The notes beneath the pieces are model-generated. The model saw only the letters and a program-made list of their open reading frames with translations. It was not told the origin of the DNA and searched no databases. DNA of 64,000 nucleotides from an uncultured Enterobacterales bacterium (GTDB lineage Bacteria; Pseudomonadota; Gammaproteobacteria; Enterobacterales; Enterobacteriaceae), in NCBI GenBank assembly GCA_946478305.1, contig CAMLBO010000008.1:1-64000 (forward strand), read 5' to 3'. The position numbers were made by a program, and so were the translations under genes. Shown piece after piece: positions 36,556 to 46,482 of the stretch (within the stretch, counting starts at the first letter, position 1; each line of letters opens with the position of its first letter).

Positions 36556-38841
36556 TTAGAAGTGGGTATTCACACTCATATAATAGGTGCGGCCTGGTTC
36601 GTTGTAGGTCGCGGCACCGGCGCCATACATATAGGCATTGGTGACGGCGTTGCCTACGGTCTGGGCGTTACCTTCGCGGAACTGGCGTTTATCAAACAGG
36701 TTATCGATACCCGTGGTGACGCTGACGTATTTATTTACCGTGTAGGTCCCACTCAGGCCAAATACGGCGTACGGGCTGACTTCATGTTTTTCGCTGCCGG
36801 TGATAGGTTCGCCTTTGTAGTTGTACTTCTTCGGTTTCTGACGGCCATACCAGGTCATGGTGGTTTGCAGGGAGAGGTCTTCCGTGGTTTGCCAGCTCAG
36901 TGTGGAGTTGATGGTAAATTTCGGAATGATCGACAGGTAATCGCCGGTCTCTTTATTCTTGCTCTCAATCATGTACGTGCCGTTGTTATTCCACGCAATA
37001 GTCTCGGTGACCGGCACATTGAGCGTCCCTTCCAGCCCCTGAACCACGGCTTTCGGCACGTTCTCCCATTTGTACACATCAGACTTACCGTTGACAGACG
37101 TCCCGCTTGGCAGATAACCGGCTTCGATTTTGTCGCGGTAATCATTGCGGAAGTAGGTCAGGCCCGCCAGATAGCCGCTACGGTGGAACTCCAATCCAAT
37201 CTCTTTATTGATGCTGGTCTCGGCTTTCAGGTCGTCATTACCCAACAGGTAACAGCCCCCGGCACTGGCGGCACAGCCCTGGCCTTTACTGTAGAGCACA
37301 TAGTTCGGGTTGGTCTGATAGAGGCTCGGCGCTTTATAGGCGCGGGCGATGCCCATTTTCAGCGTGAAGTCGTCTCCCAGTTCCTGAGACAGGTTCAGGG
37401 CCGGGCTCCAGTTGTCGCCGACAACTGAATGATGATCAAAACGCAGGCCCGGGGTCAGCGTGGTGCTGTCAGTCAGCTCCATATTGTTCTCGGTGAAGAG
37501 TGAGAAAATCTCCGCCGAGGAGTATGGGCTGCGGTTGGAAGGATCAATACCGGCGATATTCCCGCCCATCATGCTCTGGGTATTGGAGGAGGGATCCTTC
37601 ATTTTTTGCTGATTCCACTCGGTCCCCAAGGTGGCCGTCTGCGGTACCAGTAACTCGAACGGCACACTCATTTCACTGTGCAGCAGCACGTCATTGAGGT
37701 TGGTGGTGCTAAAGCCGGTGTCGGCGAAAATGCCTTCGGTGCCTCCCGCCAGACCTTCATTCATGCGCGAGTTTTTGGTCTTCTCGTACTGGATATAGTT
37801 GGTGGTGCTGACGCCGTTATCCCAGGCACCGCGATAGCTCAGCGAGTAGGCCTGGCGATAAATACGGTTGGTTTCATCACCGTACATGCTTTTTACCAGC
37901 GCACTGGTGTTGGTGTTTTGCGTATCACCGGCATACAGGTTGCCCTGACGTCCACCGGATGCTTCAAACTCCAGCGACTGCATCGGTGCGAAATCCCAGC
38001 GCAGCAGGCCATCAATATTTTTATCAATCACCCCTTCGCGGCCCGCAGGCAGGGTATCGGCATAGGTTCCGGTACGCAAAGACTGGTGCCCCTGGTTGAT
38101 GTCCTGCGCATCAGCCTGTGTTTTGCTGTACCCGCCAAACAGGCGGAAGCTGAACTGATCACCGAGCGGGCCGGAGAGGCTGAAGTCGGTACGTTTGGTC
38201 GCGCCTTCCGACTTATGCTCTGGCGCGTTCATGTAAGTATTCCATGACCCGTGCAGCTCTTTGGTGTCGCGCTTAGTGATGATATTCACCACGCCGCCTG
38301 CCGCGCCGTTGCCGTAACGGGCCGCGGCCGGGCCACGGAGCACTTCGATACGTTCGATCATCTCTGGCGGCACCCAGGCAGTATCGCCACGGGTATCACG
38401 CTCACCGCGCCAGCCCTGACGCACTGAGTTACGGCTGCTGACCGGCATGCCGTCAATCAGGATCAGGGTATTTTCCGGGCCCATGCCGCGAATATCGATC
38501 TGGCGGTTGTTGCCGCGCTGGCCGCTGGTGGAGTTCCCGGTCAGGTTAACGCCGGGCATGGTGCGGATGAGTTCGTTGATATCACGGGCTGGAGGACGTT
38601 TTTGGATCTCCTCGGCGGTAATGGTGGAAACACCCGGTGCCTGCAGGTTCTGCTGGGCGGCGGTGACCATAATGGTATCGCCATCCGGCGCTTTGGTTTC
38701 ACTGCTGTCGGGGAGATCTGAAGGGGGTTCAGCCGGAGAAGGGCTGGTGGTTGCTGCACTGAGTGGTGTTGAGAATGCGGTGGCCCCGAGGCCCAATCCC
38801 AGAAGCGTCGCTAAAGAGTAGCTGGACAATTTATTGTTCAT
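36556..38841 (-). CDS. fepA: Ferric enterobactin TonB-dependent receptor
   Basis: The 761-residue outer-membrane receptor has a signal peptide (cleavage near residue 29) and a TonB box DTIMVTAA (55-62). The plug domain follows, with DIRGMGPENTLILIDGMPV and RIEVLRGPAAARYGNGAAGGVVNI-type segments, then a 22-strand barrel ending in the aromatic C-terminus YYMSVNTHF. It matches FepA/PfeA receptors. It is divergent from fes, sharing a Fur-type promoter region, as in E. coli. Confidence 0.93.
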   Translation of the reverse strand: MNNKLSSYSLATLLGLGLGATAFSTPLSAATTSPSPAEPPSDLPDSSETKAPDGDTIMVTAAQQNLQAPGVSTITAEEIQKRPPARDINELIRTMPGVNLTGNSTSGQRGNNRQIDIRGMGPENTLILIDGMPVSSRNSVRQGWRGERDTRGDTAWVPPEMIERIEVLRGPAAARYGNGAAGGVVNIITKRDTKELHGSWNTYMNAPEHKSEGATKRTDFSLSGPLGDQFSFRLFGGYSKTQADAQDINQGHQSLRTGTYADTLPAGREGVIDKNIDGLLRWDFAPMQSLEFEASGGRQGNLYAGDTQNTNTSALVKSMYGDETNRIYRQAYSLSYRGAWDNGVSTTNYIQYEKTKNSRMNEGLAGGTEGIFADTGFSTTNLNDVLLHSEMSVPFELLVPQTATLGTEWNQQKMKDPSSNTQSMMGGNIAGIDPSNRSPYSSAEIFSLFTENNMELTDSTTLTPGLRFDHHSVVGDNWSPALNLSQELGDDFTLKMGIARAYKAPSLYQTNPNYVLYSKGQGCAASAGGCYLLGNDDLKAETSINKEIGLEFHRSGYLAGLTYFRNDYRDKIEAGYLPSGTSVNGKSDVYKWENVPKAVVQGLEGTLNVPVTETIAWNNNGTYMIESKNKETGDYLSIIPKFTINSTLSWQTTEDLSLQTTMTWYGRQKPKKYNYKGEPITGSEKHEVSPYAVFGLSGTYTVNKYVSVTTGIDNLFDKRQFREGNAQTVGNAVTNAYMYGAGAATYNEPGRTYYMSVNTHF

Positions 38842-38983
38842 TTTCGTTCCTGTCCGGTTTCCATCCCTGAACTGCTGGGTGTACTGGCTGCATCAGAAGG
38901 GCAAAACGCCAGCAGCGGGATGGCCGGTTGTCGTGTTGTGTGTAGTCAATACCCGCCCAACCCTATGGGCAGACACACACTAT

Positions 38984-39014
38984 TGCAAATGAAAACAATT
39001 ATCAATACCATTCT
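38984..39014. promoter_or_regulatory. Probable Fur-binding region between fepA and fes
   Basis: The AT-rich stretch containing GCAAATGAAAACAATTATC and ACCATTCTC resembles overlapping, degenerate Fur hexamers. It lies in the fepA-fes divergent gap where E. coli has its Fur boxes. Confidence 0.5.
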
Positions 39015-39117
39015 CTTTATCGTCTGTCGCAATTCAAAAAAATAATCGTTCATGTAAGTCGTTATAAATGATGCGGTTATAAAGATGTTAAATATAGCAA
39101 CCACAGGATGAGTAGGG

Positions 39118-40461
39118 ATGTTGAAAATGGAACCAGAGTCAGAAAGTGGCACGCTCCTGTCCAGCCGACACGCGGGCAGTGATAGCTGGTGGCTGGACAT
39201 CGCCCGACGGGGAACGCCATGGATTGAGCCCTCAGGGCAGGGTAACTGGAAGGTCACGTTCTTCTGGCGCGATCCGCAAGGCAGCGAGTACACGTCAGCC
39301 TGTCAGCGCGTGTGGATCAACATCACTGGCAAGACTGACCACCATCAACCCAATCCTCCGCAGAGCCTGCAACGCCTCGGCGGCACCGATGTCTGGTACT
39401 GGCAGACCGAAATGGAAGCGGGTTGGCGAGGCAGTTACAGCTTTATGCCTGCTACCGAAAACCGGCCTTTCGCGCCGCCCTCAGACGACCCTCACGCCAA
39501 CATGATGGCGCTGCGCCACTGGTGGCGTGACCGCTTTGAAACCTCTACGCACGACATACTTAATGCCCATCGCAGCTGGTCCGGCGGGCGCGGGCATCGC
39601 GTCAGCGGGCTACACATGCCAGACGCCCCACCGCAACCCGTCTGGCGTGATTTCGACGACTTCGCCACCGGCTGTGGTCGCTGTATGCCAGCACCGCCAG
39701 CTTTGCTGCAAAAGCACCAATGGCACAGCCCGCGCCTTGGTAACAGCCGCACGGTATGGGTCTATACCACCGGCGAAGATGACCCGGCTTCACGCCCGCT
39801 GGCTATTTTACTTGATGGGCAGTTCTGGTCGCAGCAGATGCCGGTCTGGGAGCCGCTGCATCAGCTGACGGAGCAGGGGAAAGTACCCGAAGCGGTCTAT
39901 CTGTTAATTGAAGCGATCGACACCGAACACCGTAGCCGCGAGCTGACTTGCAATGCCGACTTCTGGCTGGCGGTGCAGGAAGAACTCCTGCCGCAGCTGC
40001 GCAGCTGGGCGCCTTTCCATGCTTCACCTGACACCACCGTGGTCGCCGGGCAAAGCTTTGGCGGTCTCTCCTCCCTCTATGCCTGTTTGCATTGGCCACA
40101 GACCTTTGGCTGTGCGCTCAGCCAGTCGGGATCATTCTGGTGGCCGCAGCGCGGGCAGTCTGAAGAGGATTCCGGGTGGCTGCTGCGCCAGATTAAGCAG
40201 GGTGCCTGGCAGGCTTCGCCGCTGAAGATCTTTATGGAAGCCGGTGTGCATGAACGGCTGATCCACCGGGTGAACGGAGAACTGCGGGATCTGTTGCAGC
40301 AGACGCCGCATCAGGTCCATTACCGTGCGGTCGCGGGGGGCCACGACGCCTTATGCTGGCGCGGCGGGTTGATGGACGGACTGGAGATGCTGTGGTCGCC
40401 GCACTTTGTTGCCAACACGCCGGTCGGTGAAACCGAAGGAGCCCACGATGGAAAGCCTTAA
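39118..40461 (+). CDS. fes: Enterobactin esterase Fes
   Basis: The 447-residue cytoplasmic protein cuts the trilactone of ferric enterobactin to release iron. The N-terminal domain includes WRDPQGSEY, TDHHQPNPPQSLQRL and WRGSYSFMP; the esterase domain has LLDGQFWSQQMPVW, the nucleophile elbow VVAGQSFGGLSSLYA (Ser313) and the catalytic His409 in GGHDALCWRGG. It leads the fes-mbtH-entF operon. The start may instead be the ATG three codons later. Confidence 0.95.
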   Translation: MLKMEPESESGTLLSSRHAGSDSWWLDIARRGTPWIEPSGQGNWKVTFFWRDPQGSEYTSACQRVWINITGKTDHHQPNPPQSLQRLGGTDVWYWQTEMEAGWRGSYSFMPATENRPFAPPSDDPHANMMALRHWWRDRFETSTHDILNAHRSWSGGRGHRVSGLHMPDAPPQPVWRDFDDFATGCGRCMPAPPALLQKHQWHSPRLGNSRTVWVYTTGEDDPASRPLAILLDGQFWSQQMPVWEPLHQLTEQGKVPEAVYLLIEAIDTEHRSRELTCNADFWLAVQEELLPQLRSWAPFHASPDTTVVAGQSFGGLSSLYACLHWPQTFGCALSQSGSFWWPQRGQSEEDSGWLLRQIKQGAWQASPLKIFMEAGVHERLIHRVNGELRDLLQQTPHQVHYRAVAGGHDALCWRGGLMDGLEMLWSPHFVANTPVGETEGAHDGKP

Positions 40462-40690
40462 CCCGTTTGATGATGAAAATGCCGTCTGCTGCGTACTGAT
40501 TAACGACGAACAGCAGTACAGCCTGTGGCCGGAAAACCTCACCGTTCCCGCCGGATGGCGTGTGACTTTCGGCCCGACAGCCCGCAGTGAATGTAACCTC
40601 TGGCTGGAAGATAACTGGCGTGACATGCGCCCGCACTCCCTGCGCCTGCATGATGCAGACTCATTCGAACAGGAGCCTACCGGTGTCTGA
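40448..40690 (+). CDS. ybdZ: MbtH-like protein (YbdZ)
   Basis: The 80-residue MbtH protein supports adenylation by EntF. The family signature is clear: NPFDDENAVCCVLINDEQQYSLWP (in part), FVPAGW-type VPAGWRVTFG, then WLEDNWRDMRPHSLR. I start at ATG 40448, 6 bp after AAGGAG, inside the end of fes (14-bp overlap). The stop overlaps the entF GTG start, so all three are translationally coupled. Confidence 0.95.
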   Translation: MESLNPFDDENAVCCVLINDEQQYSLWPENLTVPAGWRVTFGPTARSECNLWLEDNWRDMRPHSLRLHDADSFEQEPTGV

Positions 40691-43600
40691 AACGTCTCTT
40701 TTACCCGCTGAGGCGCTGACCGCTTCAGCTCTCGCGCTGGTGGCCGCGCAGCCCGGCATCTGGATGGCGGACCAACTTTCGCCGCACGGCAATGCGTACA
40801 CCGTCGCTCACTACATTGAGATCAACGGTCCGCTCGATGCGCATTTCATGACGCAGGCCATTATTCAAGGGCTAAGCGAGGCTGACACCGTTTCGATGCA
40901 CTTTGAAGAACGCGACGGCATTGCGCTGCAAACGCCGTGCCCGTTAGCACCTGACTTTCAGCCTGAGTGCGTGGACCTGCGCCAGTCGACCGATCCGCAA
41001 CAGGCGGCACAGGCGTTAATGCGTCAGGACCTGGCGGCGGAACTGCGCATTCTTAGCGGTACAACCCTGCATCGGCATGTGTTGATTCAGGTCAGTGATG
41101 CGCGCTGGTTCTGGTATCAGCGTTATCACCATATTCAGGTGGATGGCTTCAGTTTCACGGCCATAGCGCGGCGCATTGCCACGATTTATACCGCGCTGTG
41201 TCAGCACAAAACGCCGGAACCCTCGCCGTTTGTGCCGTTTAGCGACGTGGTTGAGGAAGTTGAGCGCTACCAGCAGGGCCTTGCTTTTGCGCGTGACGCC
41301 CAATTCTGGCGTGAAAATGCCAAAGCACTGCCTGCACCGGCGACGATTTGTCCACAGCCGCTGGCCGGGCAGGTACCGTCCGTGCGTCTTCACCGCCTCT
41401 CCTGCGCCTGTGACGCCACTCAGATTAACGCGCTGACGGCTGGCCATGCGCAGCAACTGACCGCCAGCGATATTGCCATCGCACTGGTGGCGTTATGGGT
41501 TTCACGTCTGAGCGGTCAGACGGATTTCTGCGGCGGTTTTATCTTCATGCGCCGCATGGGTTCCGCCGCCCTGTGTGCCACGGGGCCGGTGATCAACGTG
41601 CTGCCGGTGGCGATGAAGGTCGACCCTGCTGCCACTCTGTCTGAACTTGCCGTGCGCCTGCGCGATGAGCTAAAGAAAGTCCGCCGCCATCAGCGTTATG
41701 ACGCCGAGCAGATCACCCGTGATTTGGGCATGGCAGGAGACGCCCAGCCGCTGTATGGCACGGTATTCAACTTCAAAATGTTCGACTACCAGATTGATTT
41801 TAACGGCGTGGCGGGTATCACCCATGACCTCGCCTCCGGCCCGGTAAGGGATCTGGAAATCGCGCTGCACATCGGTGAAGACGGCGCGCTGACCGTCGAT
41901 CTTCAGGCCAACGCTGAGCGCTATGATCGCGATGAACTGCAGGCGCACTTGCAACGTCTGCCGTTGCTGCTGCGTCAATTTGCCGCTGATGCCGGACTGG
42001 CCGTGGGGGCCGCCAATCTTCTGAGCGAAGCGGAGGGGGAATTACTCGAACAGGTCAATAACACCGCTCATCCGGTGGTGAAAAGCACGCTCAGCCAGCA
42101 ATTGGCGCAACAGGCCGAACGCACGCCGCACGTGCCTGCATTGGTGGATGAACAGTATCAGTTCAGCTACGCGCAAACCCGCCAGCAGGTTGCAGCACTG
42201 GCGCAGCAGCTGATTGAGCAGGGCGTGAAGCGGGGCGATATCGTGGCCGTTGCCCTGCCGCGTTCGGTGTTTCTGTCCCTGGCGTTGATGGCGATTGTTG
42301 ACGTGGGCGCAGCCTATTTACCGCTGGATACCGGCTACCCAGACGAACGTCTGCGGATGATGCTGGAAGATGCAAAACCACGTCTGATTATCACTCATCC
42401 CGACCAGCTTGCGCGCTTTGCCGGACAAGGCCGTGTTCTGCTGGTCGATAAGCCGTTCAGCCCCGATGCGGCGACAGAGATCCCGGTTGATGCCCCCACA
42501 CCGGAGCACGCCGCTTATCTGATCTTCACCTCCGGTTCCACCGGCCGCCCGAAAGGCGTGGTGGTGGGGCATCAGGCTATCGTTAACCGGCTGCTGTGGA
42601 TGCAGGATCACTACCCTATCGGCAGTCATGACGTGGTGTTGCAGAAAACGCCGTGCAGCTTTGACGTCTCGGTGTGGGAGTTTTTCTGGCCGCTGATGGT
42701 GGGTGCCCGGTTAGTGATGGCTCCGCCGGAAGCGCACCGTGATCCTGAACAACTGCTGAAGCTGATTGAGCAGCATCAGGTCACTACGCTGCACTTTGTG
42801 CCGTCGATGTTGGCGGCGTTTGTCAGCGCGCTGGATACCCCGCAGGCTATCGCCCAGTGTGCTTCGCTCAAACAGGTATTTTGCAGCGGCGAAGCGCTGC
42901 CCGCCGAGCTTTGCCGCCTGTGGCAGCGTAAAACCGGCGTGCCGCTGCACAATCTTTATGGCCCAACGGAAGCGGCGGTGGACGTCAGTTGGCACCCCGC
43001 CTGGGGCGACGCATTGGCGGCGGTGAACGGGGCGAATGTGCCGATTGGCCTGCCGGTCTGGAACACCGGATTGCGTATTCTCGATGCGCGCTTACAGCCG
43101 GTACCGCCCGGCGTAGCGGGGGATCTCTACCTGACCGGCGACCAGCTGGCGCAGGGCTATCTCGGCCGTCCACCGCTCACCGCCAGTCGCTTTGTTGCCG
43201 ACCCGTTCGGGCAGGGCGGACGCATGTACCGCACCGGCGACGTCGCGCGCTGGCTGCCTGACGGTGCGGTGGAGTATCTCGGGCGCAGTGATGACCAGCT
43301 GAAAATTCGCGGTCAGCGTATCGAACTGAGCGAGATTGACCATGCGCTGCTCTCGCTGCCTGGCGTACAGCAGGCGGTGACCAACGCCATGACATTGGGT
43401 GCCGTCAGCAGCGAGGCGACCGGCGGTGACGCACGTCAGCTGGTGGGATATCTGGTCCCTCAGCCGGGTGTGACATTGGACGCGGAAAGTCTGCGGGCCG
43501 CGCTGGCAGAACGTCTGCCCGCGCATATGGTACCGGTGGTACTGGTCACGCTCGATGCGCTGCCCCTCAGCGCGAACGGTAAGCTCGACCGAAAAGCCTT

Positions 43601-44633
43601 ACCGCAGCCGCAAAGCGGGGCGCAAACGCAGGGGCGCAGGCCGCTGCCCGGGCTGGAGAGCACCGTTGCCGCGCTGTTCGGCCGTTTATTGCAGTGTGAA
43701 CAGGTCTTCGCCGACGACGATTTCTTCGCGCTCGGCGGCCATTCGCTGCTGGCAATGCGTCTGGCGGCAGAGTTACGGCGCGAACTTGGCAAGCCGGTAT
43801 CGGTCGGGCAGGTGATGGTGGCCTCACGCGTCGAACAGCTGGCGCAACTGCTGGCCGAAGATCGCACGCAGGAAGAGGCGGATCGCAGCGGTTTTGATGC
43901 CGTGCTGCCGCTGCGTACCGGCAGCGGGCCGACCCTGTTCTGCCTGCATCCGGCTTCGGGTTTTTCCTGGCAGTTTAGCGTATTGCCGCGTTATATCGAT
44001 GAACACTGGTCGCTGGTCGGCATTCAGTCACCATATCCTGACGGTCCGCTGGCGCTCAGCCAGAATATGGAACAGGTGTGCGATGCTCACCTGCAAACCG
44101 TGCTCTCGGTGCAGCCGCACGGGCCCTATCACTTCATCGGTTATTCCCTCGGGGGGACGTTGGCGCAGGGCATTGCGGCTCGTTTACAGGCCCGAGGGGA
44201 GGAGGTGGCGTTTCTCGGGTTGCTGGATACCTACCCGCCGGAGACCCAGAGCTGGGACGTGATGCTCGACGACAACGTCCTGCAGGAGATCCAGCGCGAA
44301 CGCCAGCAGTTCCGTGCCGCCTCTGAACAGACGTTGGATGGCGAACAGAGCGAAGCCCGTCAAACCATGTTTGACCATATCGAAGCCAACTATGCGGACT
44401 CGGTGAGGTTGCTGTCAGCCACGAAAACGGCACGTTTTCACGGGCAGGCCACGCTGTTTGTTGCCCGCCAGACGTTACAGGAGGGGATGGATGTGCAGCA
44501 GACCTGGGCGGAATATGTCGATGCTCTGCAGGTTCATGAACTGGACTGCGCGCACGTGGATATCGTCTCACCGGCATCCTTCAAGGTGTTGGGACCGCTG
44601 CTCAACCGTGTTTTAAGAACCTTAGCCGTTTAG
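40683..44633 (+). CDS. entF: Enterobactin synthase component F (C-A-T-TE NRPS)
   Basis: The 1316-residue synthetase activates serine, joins it to 2,3-dihydroxybenzoate from EntB and cyclises three units. Domains: condensation with HHIQVDG (His149, His150, Asp154); adenylation with FTSGSTGRPKG (about 615-625), SFDVSVWEFFWP and NLYGPTEAAVDVSW, matching the E. coli serine pocket; carrier with FALGGHSLL (Ser1021); thioesterase with GYSLGGT (Ser1155). I start at GTG 40683, 8 bp after AGGAG, overlapping the MbtH stop; a longer frame exists but has no ribosome site. Confidence 0.95.
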   Translation: MSETSLLPAEALTASALALVAAQPGIWMADQLSPHGNAYTVAHYIEINGPLDAHFMTQAIIQGLSEADTVSMHFEERDGIALQTPCPLAPDFQPECVDLRQSTDPQQAAQALMRQDLAAELRILSGTTLHRHVLIQVSDARWFWYQRYHHIQVDGFSFTAIARRIATIYTALCQHKTPEPSPFVPFSDVVEEVERYQQGLAFARDAQFWRENAKALPAPATICPQPLAGQVPSVRLHRLSCACDATQINALTAGHAQQLTASDIAIALVALWVSRLSGQTDFCGGFIFMRRMGSAALCATGPVINVLPVAMKVDPAATLSELAVRLRDELKKVRRHQRYDAEQITRDLGMAGDAQPLYGTVFNFKMFDYQIDFNGVAGITHDLASGPVRDLEIALHIGEDGALTVDLQANAERYDRDELQAHLQRLPLLLRQFAADAGLAVGAANLLSEAEGELLEQVNNTAHPVVKSTLSQQLAQQAERTPHVPALVDEQYQFSYAQTRQQVAALAQQLIEQGVKRGDIVAVALPRSVFLSLALMAIVDVGAAYLPLDTGYPDERLRMMLEDAKPRLIITHPDQLARFAGQGRVLLVDKPFSPDAATEIPVDAPTPEHAAYLIFTSGSTGRPKGVVVGHQAIVNRLLWMQDHYPIGSHDVVLQKTPCSFDVSVWEFFWPLMVGARLVMAPPEAHRDPEQLLKLIEQHQVTTLHFVPSMLAAFVSALDTPQAIAQCASLKQVFCSGEALPAELCRLWQRKTGVPLHNLYGPTEAAVDVSWHPAWGDALAAVNGANVPIGLPVWNTGLRILDARLQPVPPGVAGDLYLTGDQLAQGYLGRPPLTASRFVADPFGQGGRMYRTGDVARWLPDGAVEYLGRSDDQLKIRGQRIELSEIDHALLSLPGVQQAVTNAMTLGAVSSEATGGDARQLVGYLVPQPGVTLDAESLRAALAERLPAHMVPVVLVTLDALPLSANGKLDRKALPQPQSGAQTQGRRPLPGLESTVAALFGRLLQCEQVFADDDFFALGGHSLLAMRLAAELRRELGKPVSVGQVMVASRVEQLAQLLAEDRTQEEADRSGFDAVLPLRTGSGPTLFCLHPASGFSWQFSVLPRYIDEHWSLVGIQSPYPDGPLALSQNMEQVCDAHLQTVLSVQPHGPYHFIGYSLGGTLAQGIAARLQARGEEVAFLGLLDTYPPETQSWDVMLDDNVLQEIQRERQQFRAASEQTLDGEQSEARQTMFDHIEANYADSVRLLSATKTARFHGQATLFVARQTLQEGMDVQQTWAEYVDALQVHELDCAHVDIVSPASFKVLGPLLNRVLRTLAV

Positions 44634-44636
44634 CGT

Positions 44637-45455
44637 TCAGGCCGCTGGCGAAGGCTCTCTTCCCAGCGGCACCACCAGGGGCGTATGCGAAACCGGATCG
44701 TCAATGATCATACAGCGCAGGCCGAATACCTCTTCGATCAGCGACGTGGTGACAATCTCTGCCGGAGCACCTTCAGCGACAATTTTGCCATCACGCATGG
44801 CAATCAGATGCGTAGCGTAACGGCAGGCGTGATTGAGGTCATGCAGCACCACGACCAGCGTGCGGCCCAGATTGCGGTTCAGGTCATGCATGAGTTCGAG
44901 CAAATCAATCTGATGGGTGATATCCAGCCAGGTGGTTGGCTCATCAAGCAGCAGCAGCGGCGTTTGCTGCGCCAGTACCATGGCGATCCACACCCGCTGG
45001 CGCTGCCCGCCGGAAAGACTATCCACAGTGCGGTCCGCCAGTTCGCTGATGCCGGTGGCCTGCATAGCCTCCGCCACGGCCAGCCGGTCGGCTTCACTCC
45101 AGCGACTGAACAGGCGCTGATGTGGATAACGCCCACGGCCGACTAAATCCTCCACCAGAATGTCGCCGGGCGCGACGGAGCTTTGCGGCAGCAGGCCGAG
45201 TTCACGCGCCACCTCTTTAGTCGCGTACTCGCGGATGTGTCGCCCGTTGAGCAGCACGCTGCCCGACTGTGGCGTAATCAGGCGGCTGAGCGTGCGCAGC
45301 AGGGTCGATTTCCCACAGGCGTTCGGGCCGATGATCACCGTGAGTTCGCCTGGCGGAATGGCGAGATTCAGCCCTTCTATCACCACTTTCTTGTCGTAAC
45401 TCAGGGTCAGGTTTTCACCCCGCAGCGGGGCGTTATGCAAGGTGGATGTCATCAT
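44637..45455 (-). CDS. fepC: Ferric enterobactin ABC transporter ATPase
   Basis: The 272-residue ATPase has Walker A GPNACGKSTLLRTL (about 43-56), Q-loop LLPQSSV, ABC signature LSGGQRQRVWIAMVLAQ, Walker B LLLLDEPTTWLD and switch His in VVLHDLNHA. It powers import of ferric enterobactin through FepDG. Its start overlaps the end of fepG by 4 bp (45452-45455). It is the last gene of fepDGC, convergent with entF and only 3 bp from it. Confidence 0.95.
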   Translation of the reverse strand: MMTSTLHNAPLRGENLTLSYDKKVVIEGLNLAIPPGELTVIIGPNACGKSTLLRTLSRLITPQSGSVLLNGRHIREYATKEVARELGLLPQSSVAPGDILVEDLVGRGRYPHQRLFSRWSEADRLAVAEAMQATGISELADRTVDSLSGGQRQRVWIAMVLAQQTPLLLLDEPTTWLDITHQIDLLELMHDLNRNLGRTLVVVLHDLNHACRYATHLIAMRDGKIVAEGAPAEIVTTSLIEEVFGLRCMIIDDPVSHTPLVVPLGREPSPAA

Positions 45456-46480
45456 TTTCTGCGCGACTCACGAATTAATAAACCCATCAGATAAATACCG
45501 CCGAGACTCACGGTCAGCACCCCAACCGGCAGCTGGTAGGGAAGGAACAGGCGCTGTGTGGCAACGTCGGCCGCCAGCAGCAGTAGCGCGCCGGTCAGGC
45601 CTGCAATCAGTAGCGGTTGCGACTGATTTGCACACAACCGGCGGGCAATCTGCGGTGCCACCAGCGCGATAAAGGAGATAGGACCGGCTACGGCGGTGGC
45701 GGCGGCCGTCAGTGCCACCCCTGCCAGCATCAGCAGCAGCCGTGAACGTTCTACCGGCACGCCCAGCGCACGGGCCATATCATCACCCATCTCCAGCAAA
45801 TGCATCCGTCGTGAGAGCAGCACCGCCAGTCCCCATGCCACAATAATCAGGCCAACGACCGGCAGGCTTTTGGCCCAGGTGATACCGTTCAGTGACCCTG
45901 CGCTCCACAAACCGGCGGTCAGTGCCGACTCCAGCGAAGCTGAAATCACCAGCCAGGTATTACCCGCCACCAGCAGTGCGCGCACGGCGATACCGACAAT
46001 GATCAGGCGGAAGGTTTCTACGCCGTTACGCCAGGCCAGCAGATAAACTACGACGGCAGTCAGCAAACCGCCCGCCATCGCGCCAAGGGTCATGCCGAGG
46101 ATCGCGCTATTAAACAGCACGATAGCCACCAGTACGCCGCTGTAGGCTCCGGTATTGAAGCCGATGACGTCAGGGCTGCCGAGCGGATTGCGCATCAGCG
46201 ACTGAAAAATCGCCCCGCTGGCGGCCAGTGCCGCGCCTAAAATCAGCGCCATCGCCACGCGCGGCAACCGCCACTGGGTGACGATCACTGTCAGGTTATG
46301 TGGCCCTTCGCCGCGCAGGGCGTTAATCACCTGCCACGGAGTAAGGGACAGCGTGCCGCTGCCGAGGCCATAAACCGCCAATGCAGCGCATAACAAGAAT
46401 AGGGTTAATAGCGTCAGCATCTGACGTGAAAATGGCGTAAATTTACGCGAATGCGGTGTGGTAGACGTTATCGTGGTCAT
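45452..46480 (-). CDS. fepG: Ferric enterobactin permease FepG
   Basis: The 342-residue inner-membrane permease belongs to the FecCD family, with about ten membrane helices. Family motifs are WRLPRVAMALILGAALAASGAIFQSL-type near residues 67-92, NPLGSPDVIGFNTGA and PISFIALVAPQIARRL. It pairs with FepD. It follows fepD by 2 bp and overlaps fepC. Confidence 0.94.
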   Translation of the reverse strand: MTTITSTTPHSRKFTPFSRQMLTLLTLFLLCAALAVYGLGSGTLSLTPWQVINALRGEGPHNLTVIVTQWRLPRVAMALILGAALAASGAIFQSLMRNPLGSPDVIGFNTGAYSGVLVAIVLFNSAILGMTLGAMAGGLLTAVVVYLLAWRNGVETFRLIIVGIAVRALLVAGNTWLVISASLESALTAGLWSAGSLNGITWAKSLPVVGLIIVAWGLAVLLSRRMHLLEMGDDMARALGVPVERSRLLLMLAGVALTAAATAVAGPISFIALVAPQIARRLCANQSQPLLIAGLTGALLLLAADVATQRLFLPYQLPVGVLTVSLGGIYLMGLLIRESRRK

Positions 46481-46482
46481 CG

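Noticed and set aside
36562..37428. 288-codon frame opposite fepA
   Set aside because: Reverse of an intact receptor; no ribosome site and no family match.
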